A DNA stretch of 64,000 nucleotides from Terrabacter sp. 28 (GCA_000955875.1 JYOE01000021.1:62001-126000), one strand, 5' to 3'; shown: positions 16,596 to 25,456, counted from the first letter of the stretch. Numbers and translations are program-made. The notes: generated from the letters alone by a model not told the origin.

Positions 16596-17888
16596 ATGAC
16601 CGCAGCCCCCGCCACCCCGTCCGTCGCCGCCCTGCCGCACTGGGAGACGACGCCTGACGACCTCCCCCGAGCCGTCCGTGAGGTCAAGCAGGCCCTCCGG
16701 GCGCGCATCGAGGCGTCCGGCCGTAGCGTCGAGGAGGTCTTCGCGGTCGTCGAGCGGCAGATCGCCGAGCGTGTCGCCGAGATCCGCGCCGCGAAGGAGA
16801 GTGGCGAGGAGGTCTGGCCCGTCATCGACTACGCCGACATCGCCGACGGCACGGTGGCCCCCGACCGGCTGGCGGCGCTCCGGCGGCGCGGGTGCCTCGT
16901 CGTGCGCGGCCACTTCCCGCGCGAGCAGGCGCTCGCCTGGGACGCCGGCATCGTCGCCTACGTCGAGGGCAACGGGTTCTTCGACAGCTACCGCGGCCCG
17001 GGCGACGACTTCTTCGGCAGCGTCGGCTCCAAGCCCGAGATCTACCCCATCTACTGGTCCCCCGCGCAGATGGAGGCCCGCCAGAGCGAGCGCATGGCGA
17101 CCGTGCAGTCCTTCCTCAACAGCCAGTGGAAGCACGAGTCCGAGGGCACGACCTGGTTCGACCCCGACCGCGACTCGCTCTACCCCGACCGCATCCGCCG
17201 CCGTCCGCCGGGCGCCGACTCCGACGGCCTCGGCGCCCACTGCGACCCGGGCACGCTCGACCTCTGGATGACCCAGGCCTACCAGCAGGCCTTCCGGCAC
17301 CTCTTCGACGGCGCCGTCGAGGACTACGACCCGTGGGATGCCGCGCACCGCACCGCCGGCCCGCAGTACCCCGGCACCACGATGTGCTCCGCCTTCCGCA
17401 CCTTCCAGGGCTGGACCGCCCTGTCCGACATGGCGCACGACCAGGGCGTGCTGCACACCGTGCCGATCCCGGAGGCGATGGCCTACCTGATGCTCCGCCC
17501 CCTGCTCGCCGACGTCCCCGACGACGAGATGTGCGGCGTCAGCACCAACCAGGTCTTCCCCGCCAGCGAGAAGTGGCACCCGCTGCTGCTCGAGGCGCTG
17601 AGCGGCATCCCGGACGTCCGGGCGGGCGACTCGGTGTGGTGGCACTGCGACATGATCCACAGCGTCGCACCGGTCCGCGACCAGCAGGGCTGGGGCAACG
17701 TCATGTACGTCCCCGCCGCCCCGTGGTGCGAGCGCAACGAGCGGTATGCCGCCGACGTCCTCGAGGCGTTCCTCAGCGGTTCCAGCCCCAGCGACTTCCC
17801 GGAGGAGCACTACGAGCGCAGCTGGCCCGACCGGTTCGCGCCCGAGCAGCTCAACGCCACCGGCCGCCGGGGGCTCGGTCTCGGCTGA
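16596..17888 (+). CDS. DUF1479 (YbiU-like) oxygenase-fold protein
   Basis: A 430-residue protein of the DUF1479/YbiU family, which has the Fe(II)/2-oxoglutarate dioxygenase-like fold but no firmly known substrate. A candidate metal triad is visible: H215-x-D217 in GAHCDPGTLDLW and H355 in WWHCDMIHSV. A basic residue that could bind 2-oxoglutarate occurs nearby (R361 or R380). The length is usual for the family. The ATG at 16596 follows AAAGGAAG. It stands alone between a ROK-controlled promoter and a terminator, so it probably forms a sugar- or metabolite-regulated single-gene unit. Hydroxylation of a small molecule is likely by fold, not shown. Confidence 0.85.
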   Translation: MTAAPATPSVAALPHWETTPDDLPRAVREVKQALRARIEASGRSVEEVFAVVERQIAERVAEIRAAKESGEEVWPVIDYADIADGTVAPDRLAALRRRGCLVVRGHFPREQALAWDAGIVAYVEGNGFFDSYRGPGDDFFGSVGSKPEIYPIYWSPAQMEARQSERMATVQSFLNSQWKHESEGTTWFDPDRDSLYPDRIRRRPPGADSDGLGAHCDPGTLDLWMTQAYQQAFRHLFDGAVEDYDPWDAAHRTAGPQYPGTTMCSAFRTFQGWTALSDMAHDQGVLHTVPIPEAMAYLMLRPLLADVPDDEMCGVSTNQVFPASEKWHPLLLEALSGIPDVRAGDSVWWHCDMIHSVAPVRDQQGWGNVMYVPAAPWCERNERYAADVLEAFLSGSSPSDFPEEHYERSWPDRFAPEQLNATGRRGLGLG

Positions 17889-17899
17889 CCGGCCCCGGC

Positions 17900-17936
17900 C
17901 CCGGAGCCCGCGCCTCTCCCCGGCGCGGCCTCCGGG
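17900..17936. terminator. Bidirectional terminator between convergent genes
   Basis: An inverted repeat lies between the DUF1479 and ArsC-like genes: a seven-base outer stem (17900-17906 with 17930-17936), one mismatch, then seven more pairs (17908-17914 with 17922-17928) around TCTCCCC. Confidence 0.65.
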
Positions 17937-17944
17937 CCGACAGG

Positions 17945-18304
17945 TCAGTCGGCCAGGAAGGCCGCGACGCGCTCCTTCGGCCGTCCGATGATGGCCCGGT
18001 CGCCCCGCACCAGGACCGGACGCTGCATGAGCCGCGGGTGCTCGGCCAGCACCGCGACGACCTGCTCGCGCGTCGCGACGTCGGCGTCGGTCAGTCCGAG
18101 CTCGGCGAAGTGGGAGTCACGTCGCACGAGGTCGCCCGGCGCGTCCTCCAGCTTGTCGAGCAACGCCCCGAGGGCCGTGGCGTCGAGCGGGTCGCGAAGG
18201 TAGTCAACGACCTCGGCCTGCAGGTGGGCCGCCTCGATGCGCTCCACCGCGGCTCGCGAGGTGGAGCACCGGTTGTTGTGCATGATCGTCAGGTCGTCGG
18301 TCAT
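17945..18304 (-). CDS. ArsC-like (arsenate reductase family) protein
   Basis: A 119-residue glutaredoxin-like protein with HNNRCSTSR at 9-17; C13 corresponds to the catalytic cysteine of glutaredoxin-dependent arsenate reductases. A later LMQRPVLV stretch carries the cis-Pro region of the family, including an arginine. No arsenic genes surround it, so the real role may be as a YffB/Spx-like thiol protein. The gene appears leaderless: TAGGGT on the minus strand ends 6 bases before the ATG. The DinB gene upstream stops 9 bases before this start. Confidence 0.83.
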   Translation of the reverse strand: MTDDLTIMHNNRCSTSRAAVERIEAAHLQAEVVDYLRDPLDATALGALLDKLEDAPGDLVRRDSHFAELGLTDADVATREQVVAVLAEHPRLMQRPVLVRGDRAIIGRPKERVAAFLAD

Positions 18305-18316
18305 GCGCCGACCCTA
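18305..18316 (-). promoter_or_regulatory. Leaderless-type -10 box of the ArsC-like gene
   Basis: TAGGGT (minus strand, 18311-18316) lies 6 bases before the ATG, the spacing expected when transcription starts at the start codon. It overlaps the stop of the upstream DinB gene. Confidence 0.6.
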
Positions 18317-19123
18317 GTGCGCTGCGCCCGGGTCCGAGGCTGCGGCCAGCACGTCGAGGTCACGAACCGCGTAACGGTGGTGCTCCCACTCCTCCTCGAG
18401 GATCGTGTGCAGGCACGACAAGACGGTCTCGTCGACCTCGGGAGCGTGCGGGTTGCGTCGTGGCTCGGCGAGCCCGGCAGCCGAGATGCCCGCCAGGTGC
18501 TCTCGCACCATCGCCTGGCGTCCGGCCCGGGCCTCGAGGATCTCCGAGTGGGTCGGCGTGCGGTCCGTGAATGCCGACGCGTCGTGGGCCTGCGTCTCAC
18601 CGTCGTCGTTGGGCAGCCCCAGCGGATGGAAGGGCTGGTCGAGGCCCAGGACGGCCCGACCGAGCCACGTGTCGGTGGCCGTGACCAGGTGCCTCAGGGT
18701 CTGCGCCAGCGACCACTCGCCGTCCACAGAGGAGTCGACGGCGCCCGGAGCCATCGCCGTCGCACGCGCGAGCGTGGCCTCCCACGCAGCCTCAACCGCC
18801 GCCCAGGCGTCACGTAGGCCGGCGGGACTCGTCGCCGACCGCAGCTCGCGGCCGGGGAAGCGACGGTTCAGCTCCGCGTCGACGAGGGGGACGACGTCCA
18901 CGCCGTTGACGAGCAGGCGGGCGCCGCCCTCCATCAGCCACGGCGAGTCCACCTCCATGCCCGCGACCTCGCTGCCCCGCACGACGACCCCGCTCAGGTC
19001 GCACCCGACGAAACGCGTGCCGCGCAGGTTCCGGTCGCGCACCAGCCGTGCGCCACGGCCCTCCTGCCCTCCCAGCCCGTCACGTCCGCCCGCGTCCGCG
19101 TCCTCGACCCGCCCGTCGTCCAT
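18314..19123 (-). CDS. DinB-family protein with N-terminal pentapeptide-like segment
   Basis: A 269-residue protein. The C-terminal part (about 95-265) is a DinB/YfiT-type four-helix domain with scattered histidines (LRHLVTATD, THSEIL, EEEWEHHRYAVRD) that could bind a metal. Residues 30-60 (RNLRGTRFVGCDLSG) read as two or three pentapeptide-like repeats, and 60-85 (WLMEGGARLLVNGVDVVPLVD) as a linker strand. The N-terminal 25 residues are Gly/Asp/Arg-rich. The ATG has no clear ribosome site, so the start is uncertain. Many DinB proteins act as thiol-dependent transferases, but no activity can be assigned here. Confidence 0.78.
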   Translation of the reverse strand: MDDGRVEDADAGGRDGLGGQEGRGARLVRDRNLRGTRFVGCDLSGVVVRGSEVAGMEVDSPWLMEGGARLLVNGVDVVPLVDAELNRRFPGRELRSATSPAGLRDAWAAVEAAWEATLARATAMAPGAVDSSVDGEWSLAQTLRHLVTATDTWLGRAVLGLDQPFHPLGLPNDDGETQAHDASAFTDRTPTHSEILEARAGRQAMVREHLAGISAAGLAEPRRNPHAPEVDETVLSCLHTILEEEWEHHRYAVRDLDVLAAASDPGAAH

Positions 19124-19187
19124 GGGGAGACCATGGCACAGCCCGCCGACACGGCATACGCGGGCGACCCCCCGAACGGCGACCGGG

Positions 19188-21431
19188 TCAGAGACCGAGC
19201 TTCGTGCCGAAGACCGGCTTGAGCTTCTGGGCGTACGTGCTGGTGATGTGGTTGGCGTCGCGGTACACGATGGTGTTGCCGACCACGATGGGGCAGGTCT
19301 CGGCGCAGAAGTAGGGCAGCAGGTCGAGGAAGTGGGCCCCGGTGGCCGCGGCCGCCGTCCTCCAGCCGCTGTTGCGCGAGGCGACCGCCGTGGACATCGG
19401 CTTGACGCAGGTGCCCATGGTGGCGCGCTTGGAGCCGAGGCACTTGCCGGCGTCCTGCTCCAGGATCGAGACGTCGCTGAGCACGGTCACCCTGGTGTCG
19501 GGCAGGCGCGAGTGCACCTTCGAGAGCATCCGCTTCGCGCCGCCGGTGAACCGCTCGGAGTCCTGGCCCACCGGCACCGGCCCGGTGCCGGACTCGTTGA
19601 CGAGGGGCGTGCCGAGGAAGCCGCTGATGATGATGTGGTCCGGCTTGATGCGCGCGATCTGGTCGAGCGACCACTGGCCGAACTTGCGACACTCGGGATA
19701 GGCCTTGCCCCGGTACCACTCGACCTCGTCGAGGGGCACGCAGCTCGCCTTGGTGAAGGGGACGATCTTGTAGCCGCGTTCCTTGGCGAGCTGCTCCAGG
19801 GGACGCATCCACATGCCGATGTGCGAGTCGCCCCACAGCACGATCGTCCGAGACGCCTTCGTGTCGCCGCTGGGGCAGATGTCGATCGTCAGGGCCTCCC
19901 GCGACGCGGAGCACGTCCCCATGGGGTGGGTGATGTCGCCGAAGAGGTCGGGCAGGGCCGGCAGGAGGGCGTCGGGCAGCGGCGCGTCCTCGCGGGCCAG
20001 GGCCGAGGCCTGTGCCACGTCTGCGACGAGCTGCTCGGTCGTCGCGTGCGCCGCGCTCGACCGGGTCAGCGCTGCCGCCGCCTCGCTGGTGCGGCTGGCG
20101 TCGTAGACCCACACGCCGGCGACGCTGGTCAGCACCATGGCTACGGCAGCGGGCCAGAGCAGCAGCGAGCGGGTGACCGAACGCCGGTGCGCCCGGGCCG
20201 TGCCGCGCAGGTGGGCGCGCGACACGGCGCTGTCGTCGGGGTGGGCGCTGCTCCGGTCGTGCTGTGGAGCAGCCTTGGCCGGGTGGTGGAACGGGGTCTC
20301 GACCCACCGGTAGCTGGCCCAGGCCAGCAGCACGGACGCGCCGAGGGCCAGCAGCCGCTCGAGGAGCCCGAGGTCGCGCACGACGTAGGCGCTGGGCAGG
20401 ATGAGCAGCGGCCAGTGCCACAGGTAGAGCGAGTAGGAGATGTTGCCGACGAAGCGCATGGGCCGCGTGTCGAGCAGCAGGCGTGCCCCGTTCCGCGGGC
20501 CGTCGATGCCGCCTCCGAGCACGAGCGCCGCTCCGACCACGGGCAGTGCCGCGTGCCAGCCGGGGAACGGGGTGGTCGAGTCGAAGGTGAGCACGGCGAC
20601 GGCGATGGCCAGCAGACCGACCCACGAGGCCACACCCTTGACCGCGGCGGGGAGCCGGCCGATGCCGCCGGCGGCGAGCGCGAGCAGTGCGCCGACGCTG
20701 AGCTCCCAGGTGCGCGTGAACGTCGAGTAGTAGGCCATCTGCGGGTTGGCGCCGGTGCGGTGCACCGACCACCAGAAGGAGAGCAGGGCGAGAATCAGGA
20801 TCAGGGCCGCCGAGCGCCGCAGAGCCACCGCCCGCGTGGCGGGGCGTGACGAGCCCGACGCCCCCCGGGACCGCGCCCCCAGGTACATGATGAGGCCGAT
20901 GACCGCCGGCCAGACGAGGTAGAACTGCTCCTCCACGGCGAGCGACCAGAAGTGCTGCACCGGCGAGACGAAGGCGTTGGTCGAGAAGTAGTCGGTGCCG
21001 GCGAGGGCGAAGTCGATGTTGGCCGAGAAGAGCGCCGCCGCCCCGATGTCCTGAAGCACCAGGCGCAGGTTGCTCGTCGTGTAGACGAGGAGCGAGACGG
21101 CGCACACGACGAGGAGCGCCACGGTGGCCGCCGGCAGGATGCGCAAGGCGCGCCGGGAGTAGAAGCCGGCGATCGAGACTCGCCCGGTCTTGGTGACCTC
21201 ACGGGCGAGGATCCCGGTGATGAGGAAGCCGGAGATCACGAAGAAGACGTCGACGCCCACGTAGCCGCCGGCGAACCCGGCGATCTCGGCGTGGCTCAGC
21301 ATGACCGCGAGGACGGCCACGGCACGCATCCCCTGGATGTCTCCCCGTCGTGGCGCGCCGGAGGCGCCACTCCTGGGCGCCTCCTGGGACTCCTGCCGCT
21401 CTCGGGGCGGCGTGTGGACCTGTTGGGACAC
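19188..21431 (-). CDS. Membrane acyltransferase with C-terminal SGNH domain (OafA/YrhL type)
   Basis: A 747-residue protein. After about 30 polar residues it has the acyltransferase-3 domain (roughly 31-400, ten or more membrane helices) beginning DIQGMRAVAVLAVMLSHA, with the catalytic histidine near 47 and GGYVGVDVFFVISGFL after it. A later membrane helix leads to an extracytoplasmic SGNH hydrolase domain with GDSH (LWGDSHIGMW) and the C-terminal DANH motif. Such fusions O-acetylate cell-wall or surface polysaccharide. GTG at 21431 has AAGGAG 4 bases upstream and is preferred over the in-frame start at 21527. The DNA between this stop and the DinB gene holds one CGGCATACG copy. Confidence 0.9.
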   Translation of the reverse strand: MSQQVHTPPRERQESQEAPRSGASGAPRRGDIQGMRAVAVLAVMLSHAEIAGFAGGYVGVDVFFVISGFLITGILAREVTKTGRVSIAGFYSRRALRILPAATVALLVVCAVSLLVYTTSNLRLVLQDIGAAALFSANIDFALAGTDYFSTNAFVSPVQHFWSLAVEEQFYLVWPAVIGLIMYLGARSRGASGSSRPATRAVALRRSAALILILALLSFWWSVHRTGANPQMAYYSTFTRTWELSVGALLALAAGGIGRLPAAVKGVASWVGLLAIAVAVLTFDSTTPFPGWHAALPVVGAALVLGGGIDGPRNGARLLLDTRPMRFVGNISYSLYLWHWPLLILPSAYVVRDLGLLERLLALGASVLLAWASYRWVETPFHHPAKAAPQHDRSSAHPDDSAVSRAHLRGTARAHRRSVTRSLLLWPAAVAMVLTSVAGVWVYDASRTSEAAAALTRSSAAHATTEQLVADVAQASALAREDAPLPDALLPALPDLFGDITHPMGTCSASREALTIDICPSGDTKASRTIVLWGDSHIGMWMRPLEQLAKERGYKIVPFTKASCVPLDEVEWYRGKAYPECRKFGQWSLDQIARIKPDHIIISGFLGTPLVNESGTGPVPVGQDSERFTGGAKRMLSKVHSRLPDTRVTVLSDVSILEQDAGKCLGSKRATMGTCVKPMSTAVASRNSGWRTAAAATGAHFLDLLPYFCAETCPIVVGNTIVYRDANHITSTYAQKLKPVFGTKLGL

Positions 21432-21597
21432 GGTGCTCCTTGTCGGTCGGCGTGGGTGTCGGCTGAGGTGGGCTGGTGTCGTACGGTCGGTTCCCGGTCG
21501 CTCCGGGATGGTGTCGGCGACGTTCAAGGTACCGTCCTCCGGCGCCTGACGCCGGGACGAGCGCCGTGGACGAGACGGCTGGGGGTGCGTGGCGCGG

Positions 21598-22683
21598 CTA
21601 CACGTTGAAGCGGAACTCCACCACGTCGCCGTCGGCCATGACGTAGTCCTTGCCCTCGATGCGCACCTTGCCGGCCGCCTTGGCCGCGTTCATCGAGCCG
21701 GCCGACACGAGGTCGTCGAAGCTGACGACCTCGGCCTTGATGAAGCCGCGCTGGAAGTCGGTGTGGATGACGCCGGCCGCCTGCGGGGCGGTCCACCCCT
21801 TGCCGATCGTCCAGGCGCGCGACTCCTTGGGGCCGGCCGTGAGGTAGGTCTGCAGGCCGAGGGTGTGGAAGCCGGTGCGGGCGAGCTGGTCGAGGCCCGA
21901 CTCGTCGGCGCCGAAGCTCTGGAGCAGCTCGAGCGCTTCCTCGGGCTCCATCTCCATGAGGTCCATCTCGAGCTTGGCGTTGAGGAAGACCGCGTCGGCG
22001 GGCGCCGCGAGCTCGCGCAGGGAGGCCTGCAGCTCGGCGTCGGCGAGCTGGTCCTCGTCGAGGTTGAAGACGTAGATGAACGGCTTCGTCGTGAGGAGTC
22101 CGAGCTGCTTGGCCTCGCCGAGGTCGATGCCCGCGGCCGCGGCACCGGCGTACAGGGTGCGGCCCTCCTCGAGGACCTTCTGCGCGGCCTGCGCGAGCTC
22201 GAGGGTCGCCTTCTTGTCCTTGTTGATCCGGGCCTCCTTCTCGAGGCGCGGCACCGCCTTCTCGAGGGTCTGGAGGTCGGCGAGGATGAGCTCGGTGTGG
22301 ATCGTCTCGATGTCGCCGGCCGGGCTGACCTTGCCGTCGACGTGCACCACGTCGCCGTCCTCGAAGGCGCGCACGACCTGGCAGATGGCGTCGGCCTCGC
22401 GGATGTTGGCGAGGAACTTGTTGCCCAGGCCCTCGCCCTCGCTCGCGCCACGCACGATGCCGGCGATGTCGACGAAGCTCACGGTCGCGGGCAGGATCTT
22501 CTCGGACCCGAAGATCTCGGCGAGCGCACCGAGCCGGGCGTCGGGCAGCGGCACGACACCGACGTTGGGCTCGATCGTCGCGAACGGGTAGTTCGCGGCG
22601 AGCACGTTGTTCTTGGTCAGCGCGTTGAAGAGCGTCGACTTGCCGACGTTGGGGAGACCGACGATTCCGATGGTGAGTGCCAC
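21598..22683 (-). CDS. ychF: Redox-regulated ATPase YchF (Obg-like)
   Basis: A 361-residue P-loop NTPase. Walker A is GLPNVGKST at 8-16; a switch/G3-type DIAG appears at VDIAGIVRGASEGEGLGN, and a NLDE sequence replaces the usual NKxD guanine-specificity motif, typical of the ATP-preferring YchF group. A coiled-coil arm and a C-terminal TGS-type domain complete the usual length. The start is GTG (MALTIGIVG). It is a conserved translation/stress-linked ATPase. A TAGACT box on the minus strand lies 9 bases upstream of the start. Confidence 0.95.
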   Translation of the reverse strand: MALTIGIVGLPNVGKSTLFNALTKNNVLAANYPFATIEPNVGVVPLPDARLGALAEIFGSEKILPATVSFVDIAGIVRGASEGEGLGNKFLANIREADAICQVVRAFEDGDVVHVDGKVSPAGDIETIHTELILADLQTLEKAVPRLEKEARINKDKKATLELAQAAQKVLEEGRTLYAGAAAAGIDLGEAKQLGLLTTKPFIYVFNLDEDQLADAELQASLRELAAPADAVFLNAKLEMDLMEMEPEEALELLQSFGADESGLDQLARTGFHTLGLQTYLTAGPKESRAWTIGKGWTAPQAAGVIHTDFQRGFIKAEVVSFDDLVSAGSMNAAKAAGKVRIEGKDYVMADGDVVEFRFNV

Positions 22684-22747
22684 GGGGTCAGGAGTCTACC
22701 GGCGCTGGGACCGGCTCCGGACCACGCCGCCTGCCGTGCGGCCCGCG

Positions 22748-23287
22748 TCACTCGAGCGTCCACTCCCAGCCGGGCTGCCAGGCGAACGGGGCACCGACGA
22801 GCTGCTCGAGCGGCGTCCCGTCGAGGAGGTGCTGCAGCGCCCACCGGTTGGCCGAGTGGGCGACGAGGAGCACGCGCTGCCCCTCGTGGTGACGCCGCAG
22901 GTCGTCGAGGACGGTCGCCGTGGCCTCGACGACGTCGCGGTAGCTCTGCCCGCCACCGGGGAACGGGACGTCGACGTGGTCGAGTCGCACGCGGTCGAGG
23001 TCGGCGACGGTCCCGCCGTTGAGCACGCCGTAGTCGCACTCGCGCAGGCGTTCGTCGGCGACGAGCGGCACCCCGCTGCCGGCATACGCGAGGTGGGTGG
23101 TCTCGACGGCACGACCGAGGTCGGAGCTCCAGACGGCCGCGAACCCGCCGGCCGGGCGACGCCGCCCCAGCTCTGCAGCAAGGCTGCGGCCCTGGGCGGA
23201 CAGGCGTCCCGGCAGCCAGCCGGTGGCGATCCCCGCCTCGTTGTCCTCGGTGATCGAGTGGGTCTCGTAGACGAGCTGGACGGCCAC
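22748..23287 (-). CDS. Histidine phosphatase-superfamily protein with altered RHG motif
   Basis: A 179-residue protein resembling branch-1 histidine phosphatases. The motif that is normally RHG...N is THSITEDN here (residues 9-16 of MAVQLVYETHSITEDN): the nucleophilic histidine (10) and the asparagine six later remain, while Arg becomes Thr and Gly becomes Ser. The second histidine is present in LLVAHSANRWALQHLL, and the SSDLGRAVETTHLA region with its Arg is intact. The start is GTG at 23287. It follows the thioesterase gene by 13 bases, so the two may be co-transcribed. It is probably a phosphatase or mutase of unknown substrate with modified phosphate binding. Confidence 0.82.
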   Translation of the reverse strand: MAVQLVYETHSITEDNEAGIATGWLPGRLSAQGRSLAAELGRRRPAGGFAAVWSSDLGRAVETTHLAYAGSGVPLVADERLRECDYGVLNGGTVADLDRVRLDHVDVPFPGGGQSYRDVVEATATVLDDLRRHHEGQRVLLVAHSANRWALQHLLDGTPLEQLVGAPFAWQPGWEWTLE

Positions 23288-23300
23288 GGAGCGGCTTCCT

Positions 23301-24140
23301 TCAGCGCGGCATCCGCACGCCGCAGAGCTGGCGTGACTGGGCCACGAGGTTGCCGGCGGAGTCCCAGATCAGGGCGTCCTCCTCCATCATCCCGCCGCCG
23401 AGCGTCTCGCTCGACAGCGAGACCCGCAGCCACCCGGGCGCGGGACGGCGGCGGATGTGGCCGGTGAACTCGAGGGTCGGGGTCCAGCCGAGCAGGCCGA
23501 GGTCGAACGCCACCGGGGGGAGCGCGTCGAGCGCCATCATGAGCATCGTCGTGTCGGGCTCGCGGCCGTCGCGCAGCCGCAGCCAGCCACGCATGACGCC
23601 GCGCATCGACGGCTTGCCGAGGGCCCAGCCGGCCGTCGAGGGGTCGAGGCGCAGGTCGAGGCGCTCGAGGAACTTCGCGTTCGCGAGGAAGTCGGGTGGC
23701 GCCTGCTCGGCGGAGAGGCACCGGTCGGGCGGCGGCAGGTCCGGTGGGCCGGCCTGGCGCTGCACCTCGAGGTCGGTGAGGTTGCCGAAGGACCCGATGG
23801 CCCGCATGCGCTCGACCGGCTGCCCGTCGTCGCCCGCCTGGTGGATCGCCATCTGCCCGGTCGAGAGCGTGCGGCCGCAGCGCATCACCTCGGTGGTGAC
23901 GGTGAAGGGGCCGGGCCGGGAGGCGGTCATGAAGTAGGCGGAGAGCACCACCGGGTCGACGTGCTCGGTGGTCTCGGTCGGGTCGGCATCGAGGTGCCCG
24001 CCGAGGGCACGCAGCGCGGTGGCCATGACGAGGCCGCCGTTGACGGCGTTGCCGATCATCCACTCCTCGTGGAAGGTCCCGTGCCACGTCGTCGGGTCGT
24101 CGCCGGCCTCGAGCCGGGTCGCGTCGTCGTACTCGCTCAC
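23301..24140 (-). CDS. Acyl-CoA thioesterase family protein (double hotdog)
   Basis: A 279-residue protein with the acyl-CoA thioesterase double-hotdog layout: NAVNGGLVMATALRAL at about 31-46 (first hotdog helix), a central linker, and a second hotdog near DTTMLMMALDALPP and LEFTGHIRRRPAPGWLRVS. It lacks a signal peptide. The start is GTG at 24140. It is divergent from rmuC across 85 bases. It would hydrolyse acyl-CoA thioesters in the cytoplasm; the acyl chain is unknown. Confidence 0.82.
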   Translation of the reverse strand: MSEYDDATRLEAGDDPTTWHGTFHEEWMIGNAVNGGLVMATALRALGGHLDADPTETTEHVDPVVLSAYFMTASRPGPFTVTTEVMRCGRTLSTGQMAIHQAGDDGQPVERMRAIGSFGNLTDLEVQRQAGPPDLPPPDRCLSAEQAPPDFLANAKFLERLDLRLDPSTAGWALGKPSMRGVMRGWLRLRDGREPDTTMLMMALDALPPVAFDLGLLGWTPTLEFTGHIRRRPAPGWLRVSLSSETLGGGMMEEDALIWDSAGNLVAQSRQLCGVRMPR

Positions 24141-24225
24141 GGGTCAAGGTCTAACAGATGCACCCGACCCCGTATGCCGGGGTGTCGCCTCCGCCACTGT
24201 CGGCGCCCTCTGCGACGGTGTGCGC

Positions 24226-25416
24226 ATGGACACCACCGCGCTGCTCGTCGGGCTCCTCCTCGGCGGACTGGTCGGCGCCGTCGTCGCCTGGCTCGCGGCA
24301 CGGTCGGCCCTGCTCGCCCGGTCCGCTGCGGCCGAGGCCGAGCGTGACGTGCTGCGCGAGCGCGTGGGCGACCTCGAGGCCGCACGCGAGGTCGACGACG
24401 CGACGGCGGCCCTCCTCGCCCCGCTGCGCGACACCATCGGGCGCGTGGAGCGCCAGGTCGGCGCGCTCGAGCGTGACCGCTCCCTGCAGTTCGGCCAGCT
24501 GGGCGAGCGTCTCACCGAGGTGGGCCGCTCCACCGAGTCGCTCCGTTCCGAGACGGCGACGCTCGCGAGCGCCCTCAACGCCTCGACGGTGCGCGGCGCC
24601 TGGGGCGAGGTGCAGCTGCGCCGGGTGCTCGAGCTGTCGGGACTCATCGCGCGCTGCGACTTCGACGAGCAGGTCACCCGCGTGAGCCGCCACGGCGCGA
24701 CGGTGCGGCCCGATGCCGTGATCAACCTCCCGGGCTCGCGCCACGTCGTCGTGGACTCCAAGGCGCCGATGGCCCACTTCCTCCAGGCGCACGGCGACAC
24801 CGTGTCCGAGGTCGAGCGGGCCGAGCTGCTCGCGGCCCACGCCACGTCGCTGCGACGTCACGTCGAGAGCCTCGCCGCCAAGGCGTACTGGACGGCCTTC
24901 GACCGGTCGCCCGAGGTCGTCGTGTGCTTCGTGCCCGGCGAGGCCATCCTCGCGACCGCGCTCGCCGACGACCCCGGCCTCTACGAGCACGCCCTGGCCC
25001 GCAAGGTCGTGCTGGCCTCCCCCGGCACCCTCTTCGCGGTGCTGCGCACCATCGGCGCCATCTGGCAGCAGGACGCGCTCGAGCAGAACGCCCGCGAGCT
25101 GCTGGTCATCGGTCAGGACCTCTACGCGCGGCTCGCCACGCTCGGCGGGCACGTGACCACGATGGGCCAGTCGCTCTCGCGCTCGGTCGAGCAGTACAAC
25201 AAGTTCGTCGGCACCCTGGAGTCGAGGGTGCTCGTCACGGCGCGACGCATGCACGAGCTGCACCTGACGAGCGAACGGCCGCCCGAGCTCCTCCCCCTCG
25301 AGGTGGCGCCCCGGTCGCTCAGCTCGGCCGAGCTCACCGACGACCTGGGCCGCGACGCCCGCGACGACGCCTTCCTCGAGCGCGCCGCCGGCGAGCGCGG
25401 CGAGCAGTCTGCCTGA
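24226..25416 (+). CDS. rmuC: DNA recombination protein RmuC
   Basis: A 396-residue protein with one N-terminal membrane helix (about 4-26), a coiled-coil-like acidic/Arg stretch (27-75) and the RmuC nuclease-like domain (about 95-375) with GAWGEVQLRRVLELSG, VDSKAPM and AYWTAFDRSPEVVVCFVPGEA. RmuC limits DNA inversions at short inverted repeats in E. coli. The ATG at 24226 has no good ribosome site. The short upstream spacer holds the hairpin-forming sequence CCCCG-TATGC-CGGGG, a copy of the dispersed nonamer. Confidence 0.93.
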   Translation: MDTTALLVGLLLGGLVGAVVAWLAARSALLARSAAAEAERDVLRERVGDLEAAREVDDATAALLAPLRDTIGRVERQVGALERDRSLQFGQLGERLTEVGRSTESLRSETATLASALNASTVRGAWGEVQLRRVLELSGLIARCDFDEQVTRVSRHGATVRPDAVINLPGSRHVVVDSKAPMAHFLQAHGDTVSEVERAELLAAHATSLRRHVESLAAKAYWTAFDRSPEVVVCFVPGEAILATALADDPGLYEHALARKVVLASPGTLFAVLRTIGAIWQQDALEQNARELLVIGQDLYARLATLGGHVTTMGQSLSRSVEQYNKFVGTLESRVLVTARRMHELHLTSERPPELLPLEVAPRSLSSAELTDDLGRDARDDAFLERAAGERGEQSA

Positions 25417-25432
25417 CGACTCGGCGGTCGAT

Positions 25433-25456
25433 GTCCGTTTTGTCCGGAAAATGGAC
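25433..25456. promoter_or_regulatory. Inverted repeat upstream of VWA gene 1
   Basis: A 24-base imperfect palindrome (GTCC-N-TTTT, six bases, AAAA-N-GGAC) lies 47 bases before the GTG of the first binding-protein/VWA gene, in the only A+T-rich patch of the region. It is a plausible operator overlapping the promoter. Confidence 0.45.

Noticed and set aside
17945..18304. An arsenic resistance locus
   Set aside because: Only one ArsC-like gene is present, without arsB, acr3 or an arsenic-type regulator; the ArsR-type protein at 50057 lacks metal-binding cysteines.
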